Assembly (NCBI GenBank): GCA_904395815.1
Contig: CAJFOC010000023.1
Span: 27,376-91,375, forward strand
From: an uncultured Holdemania sp.
GTDB taxonomy: Bacteria; Bacillota_I; Bacilli_A; Erysipelotrichales; Erysipelotrichaceae
DNA length: 64,000 bases
Direction of reading: 5' to 3'
Numbering within the stretch: position 1 is the first letter of the stretch; the number at the start of each line of letters is the position of its first letter. The position numbers and the translations under genes were made by a program. Below, in pieces: positions 55,757 to 64,000 of this stretch. Under the pieces are notes generated by a model, which saw only the letters and a program-made list of their open reading frames with translations, was not told the DNA's origin and made no database searches.

Positions 55757-58700
55757 TCATTTTTCACCTGAAACAACGGAAGCCATCGGCTCTTTTCCCT
55801 TCAGCGACGCAAACCAGCTGACGTAAGGCTGCCACAGACGGCCGGCCAACGTATCCGGATCCTGCGGATTGACAAATCGCAGCCGGTATTGCTGACGCAT
55901 CGTCTGGCTGATCGTCGCCGTGCGCAGAAACTGCCAGTGAAAACGATTCACGCCTGTTTCGCTTCCCTGCAGCACATAAGACAGCGTCTGCGGCGCGGCC
56001 AGAGGATCGGTGTACCAGCGTCGTCCGGCATCCAGAATCTGATCCGTCGGTTCCAGATTCTCGAATACCGGCTGATCGTTGATCAGACCTTCATGCAGCG
56101 TAGCCCACATCTGCGGCAATACCGCCCGATCGGACTGCCAGGTCATGGCCACCGCGTAAATTGAATCGCGGGCATATTTTTCCCGTACCGGCAGCGCTCC
56201 CTGATCAAACAGCGCCTCTGCGCTGCCGGTCTGTTCCAGATGGGCAGAAGCTTCACAGGCCCATTGCCGGATTCGGGCACATTCATTTTCATAACGAACC
56301 TGAACCTCGGCTTCGATTCCCTGTCCAGCAAACAGAGATTCCTGCTGTCTTGGGCTGATCAGCGTCAGCGTTTCCTGATATGTTTTCTGTTCTTCTGTTT
56401 CCCGGATCGAAAACATCACATCCCCCTGCAGCGTCAGTTCTTCCTTTTCTGTCTGTACTGACTGAGCGCTCAGCGAATGAACCTGCAGTGTCAGTTCATT
56501 GTTTTCCTGTTTTTCATCCAGGGCATAGGTGGTCTTCAGACGCAGTCGGGCCTGCGGCTTTTGCAGCGTATAGGAAACAAACAAACTCTGCTGCGGCAAT
56601 GCCGGAATCTCTTCTTCATAAATCAGTTCATCATCCTGATAAACCTGTACCTGCTGTTTCTGCGTCGGATCACAGTGTTCACAACGAATCTGGGCCTGCA
56701 GCCGGGCCGGTTCTGCTATGGCGCTGACCGGTGCAAACAGACTCGCCACAGCGCTGTCTCCCTGATTCACAACATAGAGCCCGGAGCGAATCGTCGCCAT
56801 ATTGCCAGCCCGATCCCAGGCTTCTACCAGTATCATACCCTGTCCTGACAGCGACAGCGTTACGTCCTGAGGCTGATCATCCTCAAACCATGGCGAAGTG
56901 CTGAGTATCGTCTCTCCCTGGTCGTAAGTCAGCTGATAACGCCATCGCCGGATCCCGCTGAGCTCATCGGACGGAGCAACCGTGACGGTGATCTGCTTGT
57001 CAGCCCGGCCCTGATCCGGTGTGAAAACCGCCTGCGGCGGGATTTTATCAATGTTGGTCACCGTCACGTTGCGCGTTGTGGTATGGCCGGCCCGATCCGT
57101 TGCCGACACCTGAACCTGTCCGTTTTCCGTGACGGTAAAAGACGCCTGATCTCCTTTGGTTTTTCCCTGCAGCGTCTGAATGAATTCCACCCCGCTGACC
57201 TCATCCGTTGCCTGCAGCTGTACGGTAACGGTTTTGTTCGTCCAGTCTTCCGGCTGCAGCCGCGCACTGATCTGCGGTCCATGGAAATCCGCTTTCCACC
57301 CAAGAGTCTGCATCAATGCGCAGTTGCCGGCCTCATCGCAGCCGAAAATCTCGGCTTGTTGCGAACCTTCCGCGACCAGCGAGCTGATCTCTGTCTGCCA
57401 GCGTCCCTCGCCCTGATCTGTCATCGGTTTCTTTTGTTCCTGCAGCTGCACCCAGACCTGCCCAACTCCGCTGGCATGAATTTCAGGTCGGTCCTGTACT
57501 CCTTCCGCAAACAGAATCAGTCCCTCGCGCTGAGTCAGCCAGCGATCTGATGCCAGATCCAGCACCCTTCCTTCCTGCTGAAGCCCGCTCTGCCGGGCTT
57601 GCGGAGCCTGAAAATCCAGCCGGTAGACATCGGATACGGCAACACTTCGATTTCCGGCCTGATCCTCGCTCTCTACCCGAATGACATGTTGTCCTCCATC
57701 ATCCAGCTTCACAACCGCGCTGTCCTGATCGAACCACGCGCCGGGTTCTGAAAAATGTTCGCCGCCATCCCGGGACACAGCCCAACGTATTCTTCTGACC
57801 CCGGAATGCGCATCCTGCGCGCGAATCCTGACCTCAACCGCCTGATTGCTCCATTTTTGCTTTGCCACAGGAAAGAAATGAATCTCAGGCGAGGTGTTAT
57901 CGATCAGATAAATGCCGGAGCGGACCGTCAGCCGATTCCCCAGATCATCGATCAGATCAGCTTCGATCTGCCATCTTCCCGAGGTATCCAGACCGGCGAT
58001 CAGACTCTGATTGTCTTCGGCCGTCAGCTTCCGGCGGACTCCTTCATCCGGGTTGACCAGCGTGTAATCAGCCATAACGACAGAACGCCCCTGAGGATCG
58101 TACAGATCCTGATAGGTCATGACCTGAACATCATACGCGTTCAGACGGGAATTGCTGCTGTGACCGGCGATTTTATAACATGGCGTTTTGCTGTTTCCGG
58201 TAGTGTGTCGGCACCAGTCCGCGTCTTCGCTCTGCCACAACGTATCCGGAAGATTGGCCTGTTGAGTCCAGTACACCGGTAATACCAGATATCGAACCCC
58301 CTGCCCTGGCTGAGTTGTAATCCATGGCCACGAAAGACCGCGCTGACTCAGTGAAAGAAACCGGTACCGATGGCCGTCAGCTCGTATCTCTTTTTGCCAG
58401 CTGTGTATTCTGGCTGCGTACTGATCCAGCGTTTTCACCACCTCGGGATCACTGTAGGCCGCGATGTTGTCGCCACGGCCGACATCGTACACATCATGCT
58501 GAATTCCGGAAGTTCCGTTCTGTTCGGCAAACAGGGATACGGAAGGCGTAAACACGACGGTCTGTTCCCGTTTCCATAGATTTCCGGTACTCTGAGGCTC
58601 AAACTCTCCCTGATCCAGACAGACCGTCAGCTGTCGGGTATCGGCTTCGGCAATCGGTTCCCGGACCCAGCGAATATGTTCCTGTACCTCATATTCGCTG

Positions 58701-59278
58701 ATCTGAAAATAATTCAGCGTATAACTGCACTGATCGTCGTTGCGCTCAAACAGCACAGTCAGGCTGCTGATCTGCTGCTCCTTCAAATCCAGCGTTATTT
58801 CCGACTGGTCGGTAGTGATAAGGCGGGTTCCGGAAACCATTTCTCCCCGGCCATCAACCCATTGCATATCCCCGTTGATCCATACGGTCTTTTCCAGCGG
58901 CTGTCCCTGCTCATCCCGGGCATCCAGCTGCAGCGAAAATTTCACCCTGCGCAGCGGTTTTCCAAAACGGATACTGAACATCATCGGATCTTTGGGATTC
59001 TGTTTTCCCTTCACCGTCAGCGGCTGAAAGCCTGCCAGCGTCCGGCTGTCAGCTCCCCGCGGCGCAGACAGCGACCCCAGCGCATTGAGCTGAGCGACAA
59101 TCTGCCTTGAATTGATCAGTGTCGTCTCAGAAGCCTGAAATTCCATATCAAAGAAGTCGTAGGCAGAGACCCAGTCCTTTTGCGAATACAGCGTGATTAC
59201 CGTACAGGCGCCGCTGCCATGAACAGTCCACGAAGTCAGCAGAACAATCCCGGCCAGCATCATCATCCATCGTTTCAT
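55757..59278 (-). CDS. Large secreted Ig-like-repeat protein of the pilus locus
   Basis: 1173 residues with a signal peptide (about 1-24, MKRWMMMLAGIVLLTSW). A beta-rich N-terminal part is followed by about four Ig-like repeats (from about 455 to 850) with the pattern D-x-T-x-P near the start, DAHSGV/DEVSGV/DELSGI in the middle and DQAGN/DRAGH/DRAGN at the end, similar to OmpL47/Y_Y_Y-type domains, then a CARDB-like segment. No LPXTG anchor. Its start shares a base with the upstream stop (TGATG), so it is cotranslated with the pilus genes and may be a tip adhesin or minor pilin (inference). Confidence 0.75.
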   Translation of the reverse strand: MKRWMMMLAGIVLLTSWTVHGSGACTVITLYSQKDWVSAYDFFDMEFQASETTLINSRQIVAQLNALGSLSAPRGADSRTLAGFQPLTVKGKQNPKDPMMFSIRFGKPLRRVKFSLQLDARDEQGQPLEKTVWINGDMQWVDGRGEMVSGTRLITTDQSEITLDLKEQQISSLTVLFERNDDQCSYTLNYFQISEYEVQEHIRWVREPIAEADTRQLTVCLDQGEFEPQSTGNLWKREQTVVFTPSVSLFAEQNGTSGIQHDVYDVGRGDNIAAYSDPEVVKTLDQYAARIHSWQKEIRADGHRYRFLSLSQRGLSWPWITTQPGQGVRYLVLPVYWTQQANLPDTLWQSEDADWCRHTTGNSKTPCYKIAGHSSNSRLNAYDVQVMTYQDLYDPQGRSVVMADYTLVNPDEGVRRKLTAEDNQSLIAGLDTSGRWQIEADLIDDLGNRLTVRSGIYLIDNTSPEIHFFPVAKQKWSNQAVEVRIRAQDAHSGVRRIRWAVSRDGGEHFSEPGAWFDQDSAVVKLDDGGQHVIRVESEDQAGNRSVAVSDVYRLDFQAPQARQSGLQQEGRVLDLASDRWLTQREGLILFAEGVQDRPEIHASGVGQVWVQLQEQKKPMTDQGEGRWQTEISSLVAEGSQQAEIFGCDEAGNCALMQTLGWKADFHGPQISARLQPEDWTNKTVTVQLQATDEVSGVEFIQTLQGKTKGDQASFTVTENGQVQVSATDRAGHTTTRNVTVTNIDKIPPQAVFTPDQGRADKQITVTVAPSDELSGIRRWRYQLTYDQGETILSTSPWFEDDQPQDVTLSLSGQGMILVEAWDRAGNMATIRSGLYVVNQGDSAVASLFAPVSAIAEPARLQAQIRCEHCDPTQKQQVQVYQDDELIYEEEIPALPQQSLFVSYTLQKPQARLRLKTTYALDEKQENNELTLQVHSLSAQSVQTEKEELTLQGDVMFSIRETEEQKTYQETLTLISPRQQESLFAGQGIEAEVQVRYENECARIRQWACEASAHLEQTGSAEALFDQGALPVREKYARDSIYAVAMTWQSDRAVLPQMWATLHEGLINDQPVFENLEPTDQILDAGRRWYTDPLAAPQTLSYVLQGSETGVNRFHWQFLRTATISQTMRQQYRLRFVNPQDPDTLAGRLWQPYVSWFASLKGKEPMASVVSGEK

Positions 59279-59622
59279 CAGTAAATCACCCGCTTCGTTG
59301 TTTTTGACGCTTTCAGCTCCGTATCCAGACCGATCAGATCAATCCGGACATGAAGTCTGCCGGTAACCTGATACACCGCCCGCTGATCCAGCGTCGTGCG
59401 CTGGGTTTCAACCGTCACTTCCGGATACCGGGTTTTCAGCTGTTCAATCTGCTGACGGGCCTGTTCGGTCAGCCCTTCGTGCACTTCAATGACTTCCACC
59501 ATCGTGCTGGTCAGTTCGTTCACCGCTTTGTATCCTATCGCAAAACTCAGCATCTGCGGAATCAGCAGCACGCAAAACGTGAAGACAAACAAACCGCCAA
59601 AAATCTCCACACCCTTTCCCAC
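59278..59622 (-). CDS. TadE/DUF4320-like membrane protein
   Basis: 114 residues: N-terminal hydrophobic helix (about 8-30), then an extracytoplasmic part with VVEVIEVHEGLTEQ and VTGRLHVRID. Size, position and topology fit the DUF4320 or TadE-like pseudopilins of Gram-positive Tad loci. Follows the TadC-like gene by 21 bp. Confidence 0.65.
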   Translation of the reverse strand: MGKGVEIFGGLFVFTFCVLLIPQMLSFAIGYKAVNELTSTMVEVIEVHEGLTEQARQQIEQLKTRYPEVTVETQRTTLDQRAVYQVTGRLHVRIDLIGLDTELKASKTTKRVIY

Positions 59623-59643
59623 GGTCCTCTCCCTCCTTTGAAC

Positions 59644-60411
59644 TCAGAAAAACCGGATTGAGGCGATCATATTCAAAATAACAAAGCCCAGCCACAGAAA
59701 CAGCAGATAAGGAATCATGTTCTGCCGCTCAATCCGCCCCTGCAGCCGCAGTTTGCGGGCCGTCTGAATTTTCTCGTTGGTCATGCGGGAAAAAGCCGTC
59801 AGAATCATTTCCCGATTTTCCGCCGTAATGGACAGGCTGTACAGGGATCGCATGATGCGGCTGATGTCCTCCACCTGCCGGAACCGTTGCGCAAACTGCA
59901 GATACGGCTTCAGATCAGCGCCATCGCGATGCACCTGAACGACCAGTTCACGCAGTTCTTCCTGAAAAATGCCCGGCGCCTGCCGGATGGACTTCTCAAT
60001 GGCGTTGACTACCGGCGTATTCTGAATCAGAATGGTCAGATGATTGAGATAAAACGGAAATTCCCGCCGTGCAACGGCCAGCAGCCGTGTATACATCACT
60101 TTCATCCGATAATAATCCAGCTTGTATGCGCCAGCGGCCGCGCACAGCGCTGTCGCCAGAGAAAAAGCGCTGAACTGCGACTTCAACAGCGCCGTAACCC
60201 CAAGCCAGGCGATAAAACTGCCGAAAATCCGGTACAGCATGCACTCTTCCGCTGATCTGCGGCGGGTCTTTCCACAGAGAAAAGCGTAATCCTTCTCCAT
60301 CCACTTTCGCATCAGTCCGTCGGTTTCCCGACAGATTTCCACCCTGTCCCAGCAGAAAAGAAACCACAGCGCCAGCACCAGTCCTTCCATCACCGCCAGC
60401 ATGATTCCCAT
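59644..60411 (-). CDS. TadC-like pilus assembly membrane protein
   Basis: 255 residues with hydrophobic helices at the N terminus, about 60-95 and at the C terminus, around a type II secretion F-like cytoplasmic domain (FPFYLNHLTILIQNTPVVNAI, LRLQGRIERQN). Second inner-membrane platform protein of the Tad system. Lies 15 bp after the TadB-like gene. Confidence 0.75.
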   Translation of the reverse strand: MGIMLAVMEGLVLALWFLFCWDRVEICRETDGLMRKWMEKDYAFLCGKTRRRSAEECMLYRIFGSFIAWLGVTALLKSQFSAFSLATALCAAAGAYKLDYYRMKVMYTRLLAVARREFPFYLNHLTILIQNTPVVNAIEKSIRQAPGIFQEELRELVVQVHRDGADLKPYLQFAQRFRQVEDISRIMRSLYSLSITAENREMILTAFSRMTNEKIQTARKLRLQGRIERQNMIPYLLFLWLGFVILNMIASIRFF

Positions 60412-60426
60412 ATTCTTCCCCTCCTT

Positions 60427-61308
60427 TTAATCCAGCTTATCGTTGCGGCTGCAGCGCAGCTCATACCCCAATACTGTCGCCAGGTTGAACAGATAAAACA
60501 GAAACAGACAGAAACGAAACCCTGCGGTGGATAAATTGACATAGGCAGAGGAATGAAACATCTTTTTCAAAATCAGCGCCGCCAGCAAATTCAGTACCAG
60601 CATGAAATAGAAAACTGACCGGGAGGCCGCTTTCTTCTGCCGGTAATCGTTGATCAGCAGTTCGCTCTCTTCCGTGTTGGTAAACAGATAATCGATCAGC
60701 TGTTCATTTCTTCCGCCTGACAACTTTTTGCCTTTCAGCAGAAGATGCAGATTTCTCAGCTGCGCATACGGATAATGTTGTTCCAGTTCATCCAGTGCTC
60801 CGGAAAAATCCGAACTGTCTTCAATGCGCTGCACGCACCGTTCCAGATCCGTCCGCAGCGGCAGCTCCGCCACAAGAGCACAATCGCGCAGAATACGCAG
60901 ACTGTTTTTGTCTTCACGGATATACATGATCGCCGTAGACACATAAGTCAGCACCTCTTTCTCCGTCTTTTCCTGCGCCAGCCGCTTCAAGTTCAGATAG
61001 AACAACAGCGGCAGAAAGAAAATCAGCAGCGCGGCAATGATCAGCGTGTAAACCAGGTGCTCAACCGTCGCATAGCACAGCAGCCCCGTTAACGTCCCCA
61101 TTACCGCCGCCTGATTCAGATAACGTCTCCACGAATAATCCTGACCGAGAATTCGGATTTTGCCAACCAGTCCAAAATAGGAGATATCCAGCAGCCGGCG
61201 TACGGGTTTGTAGCGCAGAAGCCGTCTGAAATCCTCCTGTTCAAAGCGGACAAAAGTTCCCACCCATACCAGAGCCAGAAGCAGAAACGCTCCCTTCATC
61301 ATGTTCAT
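60427..61308 (-). CDS. TadB-like pilus assembly membrane protein
   Basis: 293 residues: helices at about 3-15, 70-105 and two at the C terminus, with a helical cytoplasmic part of T2SF type (VLTYVSTAIMYIREDKNS, YAQLRNLHLLLKGKKLSGG). First platform protein. ATG 61308 overlaps the TadA stop (ATGA); the frame is open further upstream inside tadA. Confidence 0.75.
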   Translation of the reverse strand: MNMMKGAFLLLALVWVGTFVRFEQEDFRRLLRYKPVRRLLDISYFGLVGKIRILGQDYSWRRYLNQAAVMGTLTGLLCYATVEHLVYTLIIAALLIFFLPLLFYLNLKRLAQEKTEKEVLTYVSTAIMYIREDKNSLRILRDCALVAELPLRTDLERCVQRIEDSSDFSGALDELEQHYPYAQLRNLHLLLKGKKLSGGRNEQLIDYLFTNTEESELLINDYRQKKAASRSVFYFMLVLNLLAALILKKMFHSSAYVNLSTAGFRFCLFLFYLFNLATVLGYELRCSRNDKLD

Positions 61309-62348
61309 TCCGCTTTCTCCTTCTGCGTCATTTCCAGCCGCCGCTGCAATTCGGTTGAACAGCGGTTCAGCCGGCCGGTCCGTGAACGATACAGCACTTT
61401 CTGAGCGCATTGACGGCTTTGCGGATCATAAAGATATTCAATAATTTCATCCGCCCAGCGCCGGACTCCTTCCGTACCGGTTTCCTTCTTCAGATGAACG
61501 ACCAGATCCACCAGCGAATACACCCGCATTTCCAGCGAACTCATCGATTCCGCCTCGTTTTTCAGCATCTGTTTGATGCGGGTTGTCACGGTATCCGCAC
61601 CGCGGGTATGCATGGTCGTCAGCACCGTATGCCCGGTCGACATGGCATCCAGCAGATCATCCACTTCCCGCCCCCGAGCCTCCTGAAGCAGAATCCAGTT
61701 CACATTCTGCCGCAGCGCCATGGCGATGATCGCCGAATAATCAAACCCCGGCCGGACGCGAAAGGCCGTACAGGAGGCTTGCGGACAAAGCTGCTTGATA
61801 TTGAATTCCAGCGAGTCTTCAATGGTCACAATGCGCTGATCTGCCGGGATGAACGTCGCCAGATATTTCAGAAACTCCGTCTTTCCGCTGCCGGTCTCGC
61901 CGACAAACAGAATGTTGCACCGATAGCGGATGCAGCGAATCAGAAACCGCAGCGCCGGTCGGGTAATAAATCCGCTTTCCACCAGATAGTCTTCATTGAG
62001 AACCGACGCGCGGGAAACCTTGCGCAGCGCCAGCGAAATGCCGTTGACCGATAATTCCTCATGAATGGCGCTGACTCTGAGATCCATCTGCTCCTGATGA
62101 ATGTCGCCTTCCAGACATGGATGGCCGGGATTGAATTCCTTTTCCATTTTGTTGGCTACCTGATTGGCGATCCGGCGGATTTCCGCATCCTCGATAGTGC
62201 GGCCCGGCAGCCGGTAATGCCCCCGCTGATTGGAAGTGACCCAGATTTCAGAACCGTTCATGCAGTTGATATCCCGAATATCTTCCTGAACCAGCAGATC
62301 GTTCAGCACTCCGAAATCAATCTGTTCAAAGACCCGCCGTTCACTCAT
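61305..62348 (-). CDS. tadA: CpaF/TadA-type secretion ATPase
   Basis: 347 residues of the GspE/VirB11 superfamily that powers Tad pilus assembly. Walker A GETGSGKTE, Asp box IVTIEDSLEFN, Walker B-like ILLQEARGREVDDLLDAMSTGH and the His box TTMHTRG. Starts at ATG 62348, overlapping the SAF-domain gene by 8 bp. Confidence 0.9.
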   Translation of the reverse strand: MSERRVFEQIDFGVLNDLLVQEDIRDINCMNGSEIWVTSNQRGHYRLPGRTIEDAEIRRIANQVANKMEKEFNPGHPCLEGDIHQEQMDLRVSAIHEELSVNGISLALRKVSRASVLNEDYLVESGFITRPALRFLIRCIRYRCNILFVGETGSGKTEFLKYLATFIPADQRIVTIEDSLEFNIKQLCPQASCTAFRVRPGFDYSAIIAMALRQNVNWILLQEARGREVDDLLDAMSTGHTVLTTMHTRGADTVTTRIKQMLKNEAESMSSLEMRVYSLVDLVVHLKKETGTEGVRRWADEIIEYLYDPQSRQCAQKVLYRSRTGRLNRCSTELQRRLEMTQKEKAE

Positions 62349-63144
62349 GGCTTTCCTCTTCCCGCACCAGCGAAACATCAATGGTTTTCTGATACAGAAT
62401 ATCCCGGATCTTGGCCGCATCGTAGACATCCTCCCCGTTATCGGACGGATTCAGCGACGCATAGGTAACCATAGGCAACACGGTGCCGAAAAATTTGGCC
62501 CGCTGCACAAGATCCGCTTCCTCATAGCTCAGCGCAACCACAATCGCCGCCGTGGCCTGTTCGGACTGTGCGTCAATGTTTCGGCCGGAACCATCACGGA
62601 CAGCGATGACCCGCGCCTGATTGACCAGCCGTCCATACAGCACCTGTTTCTCCTGCGGCGTTTCCGTCCCGGAGGCATATCCCTGAAAAAACAGATCGAT
62701 GCGATGACCGGGCAAAATGGAATTCGCATACGATGTTTTGATATCGGCGTCGATGGTCACGGCTACCTCTCCCTCGTTCAGCGGGAATACCGAAACATCA
62801 TGCAGCTGATCCGCCGGCGTCAGAAGCGCAAGATAAAACAAGGAACCCGGCGCAACGGCATTGTAGGTATTCACTGCCATCCCGATCAGCTGCTCGGGAT
62901 CTCGCTGTACTCCTTCCAGAATAACCGGTCGGGGAACCTCGATCATCATCAGATCTTCCCGGGTAATCACGGTTCCTGATTTCAGATAACGTGACGCAAC
63001 CGGAACCAGGACCGGGTCCACCGCCGCGCTGACGATCCCCGCATACACCTGATATCCGATCAGGCCGCAGATCAGCGACAACAGCAGCGCCAGAATCAGA
63101 CGATGCTGCTGCCATGTTTTCCAGTTCAGTTTCTTTTTCTTCAT
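62341..63144 (-). CDS. cpaB: CpaB/RcpC-like SAF-domain protein
   Basis: 267 residues: one transmembrane helix (about 16-36), then a SAF domain (VPVASRYLKSGTVITREDL, GMAVNTYNAVAPGSLFY) and a beta-rich part with ILPGHRIDLFF. CpaB proteins form part of the Tad pilus channel or scaffold. Coupled to the upstream gene by ATGA. Confidence 0.82.
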   Translation of the reverse strand: MKKKKLNWKTWQQHRLILALLLSLICGLIGYQVYAGIVSAAVDPVLVPVASRYLKSGTVITREDLMMIEVPRPVILEGVQRDPEQLIGMAVNTYNAVAPGSLFYLALLTPADQLHDVSVFPLNEGEVAVTIDADIKTSYANSILPGHRIDLFFQGYASGTETPQEKQVLYGRLVNQARVIAVRDGSGRNIDAQSEQATAAIVVALSYEEADLVQRAKFFGTVLPMVTYASLNPSDNGEDVYDAAKIRDILYQKTIDVSLVREEESHE

Positions 63145-63542
63145 GACTCCTCCTCAGTCCAGTCCGCAATAATCACATTGTCATAAACCGACGTCAGCCT
63201 GGCTCCTTGCGATGATCGGGACTGTTCGCAAACCGAAACCGCAATGCCCGCCGGTTCCGTATGAATATCCACAAAGCGGATTTCCGTCGGAATCCGCGTG
63301 CTCTTGTTGGCCTGAAACTTTTCCTCCCACAGCCGCATAATCCGCTGCGGATCAACAGACAGACGGGAGTTCACAATCAGATCACCCTTGTTCAGTCCTT
63401 CATCCAGGACAGACATCTGCGTCGTTCTGACGCTTTCAAACAAAGCGTCGTCTGTAATCAGTTTGTGGTTAAAATCAAGAAACAGCATCAGGCAGATGCA
63501 GGCCAGAAAAATCAGACCGTATATTTTTACCGACTGACTCAT
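63141..63542 (-). CDS. Membrane-anchored TadE-like/DUF5411-like protein
   Basis: 133 residues, one N-terminal helix (about 6-23), the rest extracytoplasmic and polar (VDIHTEPAGIAVSVCE). Resembles small accessory proteins of Gram-positive Tad loci; assignment is tentative. Its ATG has no Shine-Dalgarno sequence directly upstream: a large hairpin lies between GGAAG and the start (see 63550-63593). Confidence 0.6.
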   Translation of the reverse strand: MSQSVKIYGLIFLACICLMLFLDFNHKLITDDALFESVRTTQMSVLDEGLNKGDLIVNSRLSVDPQRIMRLWEEKFQANKSTRIPTEIRFVDIHTEPAGIAVSVCEQSRSSQGARLTSVYDNVIIADWTEEES

Positions 63543-63549
63543 TGTTAAG

Positions 63550-63593
63550 CGGGGGATATGACAGACTGCCGTTTTGGGCAGTCCGTCCCCCTT
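63550..63593 (-). promoter_or_regulatory. Intercistronic hairpin between pilin-like gene and the rest of the pilus locus
   Basis: GGGGGA...GGACTGCC pairs with GGCAGTCT...TCCCCC (one internal bulge), loop CAAAAC, no T-run. If folded, it brings GGAAG to within eight bases of the next ATG and could also protect the upstream mRNA end. Confidence 0.55.
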
Positions 63594-63644
63594 CCTTTCT
63601 ACCCGCCAGCTGCGGACGGGACGCTGTCGTACAAAGTTGAGCTG

Positions 63645-63821
63645 TTAAACGTTCGGTGTGTAATGCTGTCCCAGATCCAGCAGATTCCCTACGGTTTTGC
63701 TGATCCCGCCCGTCAGCTGCGCCGCAAATCCGGTCCCGTCCAGCGTAATGTAGGCGATCAGAAGTCCGATCAGAATGACCGCGATGATCAGTCCTCCGTA
63801 TTCCTGAAATATTTCCTTCAT
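63645..63821 (-). CDS. Small pilin-like membrane protein (Flp-like)
   Basis: 58 residues beginning MKEIFQEYGGLIIAVILIG: an EY pair directly before one hydrophobic helix, as in Flp pilins, but without a basic leader or the glycine before the cleavage site. The rest (GFAAQLTGGISKTVGNLLDLG) is short. First gene of the pilus operon, with AAGGAGTGAGGTC before the ATG. Probably the major subunit or a mini-membrane protein of the system; no prepilin peptidase is in the window. Confidence 0.65.
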   Translation of the reverse strand: MKEIFQEYGGLIIAVILIGLLIAYITLDGTGFAAQLTGGISKTVGNLLDLGQHYTPNV

Positions 63822-63850
63822 GACCTCACTCCTTTCCCTTGCACTGTTAC

Positions 63851-63913
63851 TATTGCGAAAAAGGAGCGATTCCCCCGCTCAAAACAAAAAAACTGCCGGA
63901 TAAGCCGACAGAA
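63851..63913 (-). terminator. Two hairpins before the pilus operon
   Basis: CTGTCGG/CCGGCAG followed by T7 (about 63890-63911) closes the transposase fragment; GAGCG/CGCTC followed by CTTTTT (about 63860-63880) lies closer to the pilin-like gene. No clear promoter for the pilus operon is left between them and its start. Confidence 0.6.
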
Positions 63914-63925
63914 TTTGTAGGTTTG

Positions 63926-64000
63926 TCAAACATCTTGTACAGTAAGAGAATCGAAGAAAGCGGCAAGTTTTTCTTTCGGAGAGAGCCAACTCAGAGGACG
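63926..64000 (-). mobile_element. C-terminal tail of a transposase, cut by window edge
   Basis: The last 24 codons of an open frame running in from the right edge: RPLSWLSPKEKLAAFF then DSLTVQDV and stop. The RP-x-SWLSPKEKL pattern is typical for the end of DDE transposases (IS30- or IS3-like). The family cannot be fixed from so little sequence. Confidence 0.5.

Overview
The window looks like the chromosome of a Gram-positive bacterium of the Bacillota. Signs are strong GGAGG-type ribosome binding sites, TTGACA/TATAAT promoters, T-box leaders, ABC-F and FtsX-type ABC systems, VanW, PTS-type sugar kinase homologues and a Tad-like pilus locus. Base composition is about half GC. This gene mix would fit a gut-associated Erysipelotrichia-like lineage, but that placement is inference. 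Most genes lie on the minus strand in short operons with ATGA-type overlaps.

Layout. 1-6 kb: cardiolipin synthase, PHP phosphatase, acetyltransferase, glutaredoxin-like protein, an ABC exporter and a decayed TetR gene. 6-10 kb: DUF1361-like membrane protein, thioredoxin-like lipoprotein coupled to an ABC-F ATPase that has an attenuator-like leader, and a PfkB/FruK-like kinase. 10.2-12.3 kb: four tandem small-RNA-like units (a fifth lies at 34.1 kb) around GrpB and GNAT genes. 12.5-14.2 kb: kduD-kduI behind a GntR-type palindrome. 14.3-19.3 kb: response regulator, histidine kinase and FtsX-type ABC exporter. 19.4-21.2 kb: peptidase T and a DUF1349 protein. 21.4-26 kb: MarR regulator with a two-gene (split) activase/2-hydroxyacyl-CoA dehydratase system. 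26-33 kb: adenosine deaminase, asparaginase, GH13 glucosidase, an ISL3-like remnant, HAD phosphatase, a DUF4430/ECF-S pair, GNAT. 33.3-34.3 kb: tRNA-Leu(GAG), TetR debris, a 28-residue membrane peptide and the fifth RNA unit. 35-39.3 kb: an amino-acid ABC operon ending in an M14 carboxypeptidase and led by a T-box that reads CGC (Arg). 39.4-47.9 kb: nucleoid-associated protein, glycerate kinase, a GNAT/glycerate-kinase-like fusion, phosphodiesterase, M18 aminopeptidase, VanW and a peptidoglycan-binding M15-like protein. 48-55 kb: opp oligopeptide transporter with a second Arg-type T-box and a truncated second oppA. 55.3-63.8 kb: Cys-rich protein, then a Tad-like pilus locus ending in a large Ig-like secreted protein. 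The right edge carries a transposase tail.

How the parts fit. Two transport operons (amino acid and oligopeptide) appear to share an arginine T-box, and the first also encodes a carboxypeptidase, suggesting a scavenging circuit for arginine and Arg-containing peptides. The five RNA units share promoters with TGAA direct repeats spaced 11 bp, a fixed distance to the -10 box in four of them, C-rich single strands or loops, and intrinsic terminators. This resembles a multicopy, response-regulator-driven sRNA family of the streptococcal csRNA kind and is the most unusual feature of the window. Decay is visible in two TetR genes, an oppA copy and IS remnants.
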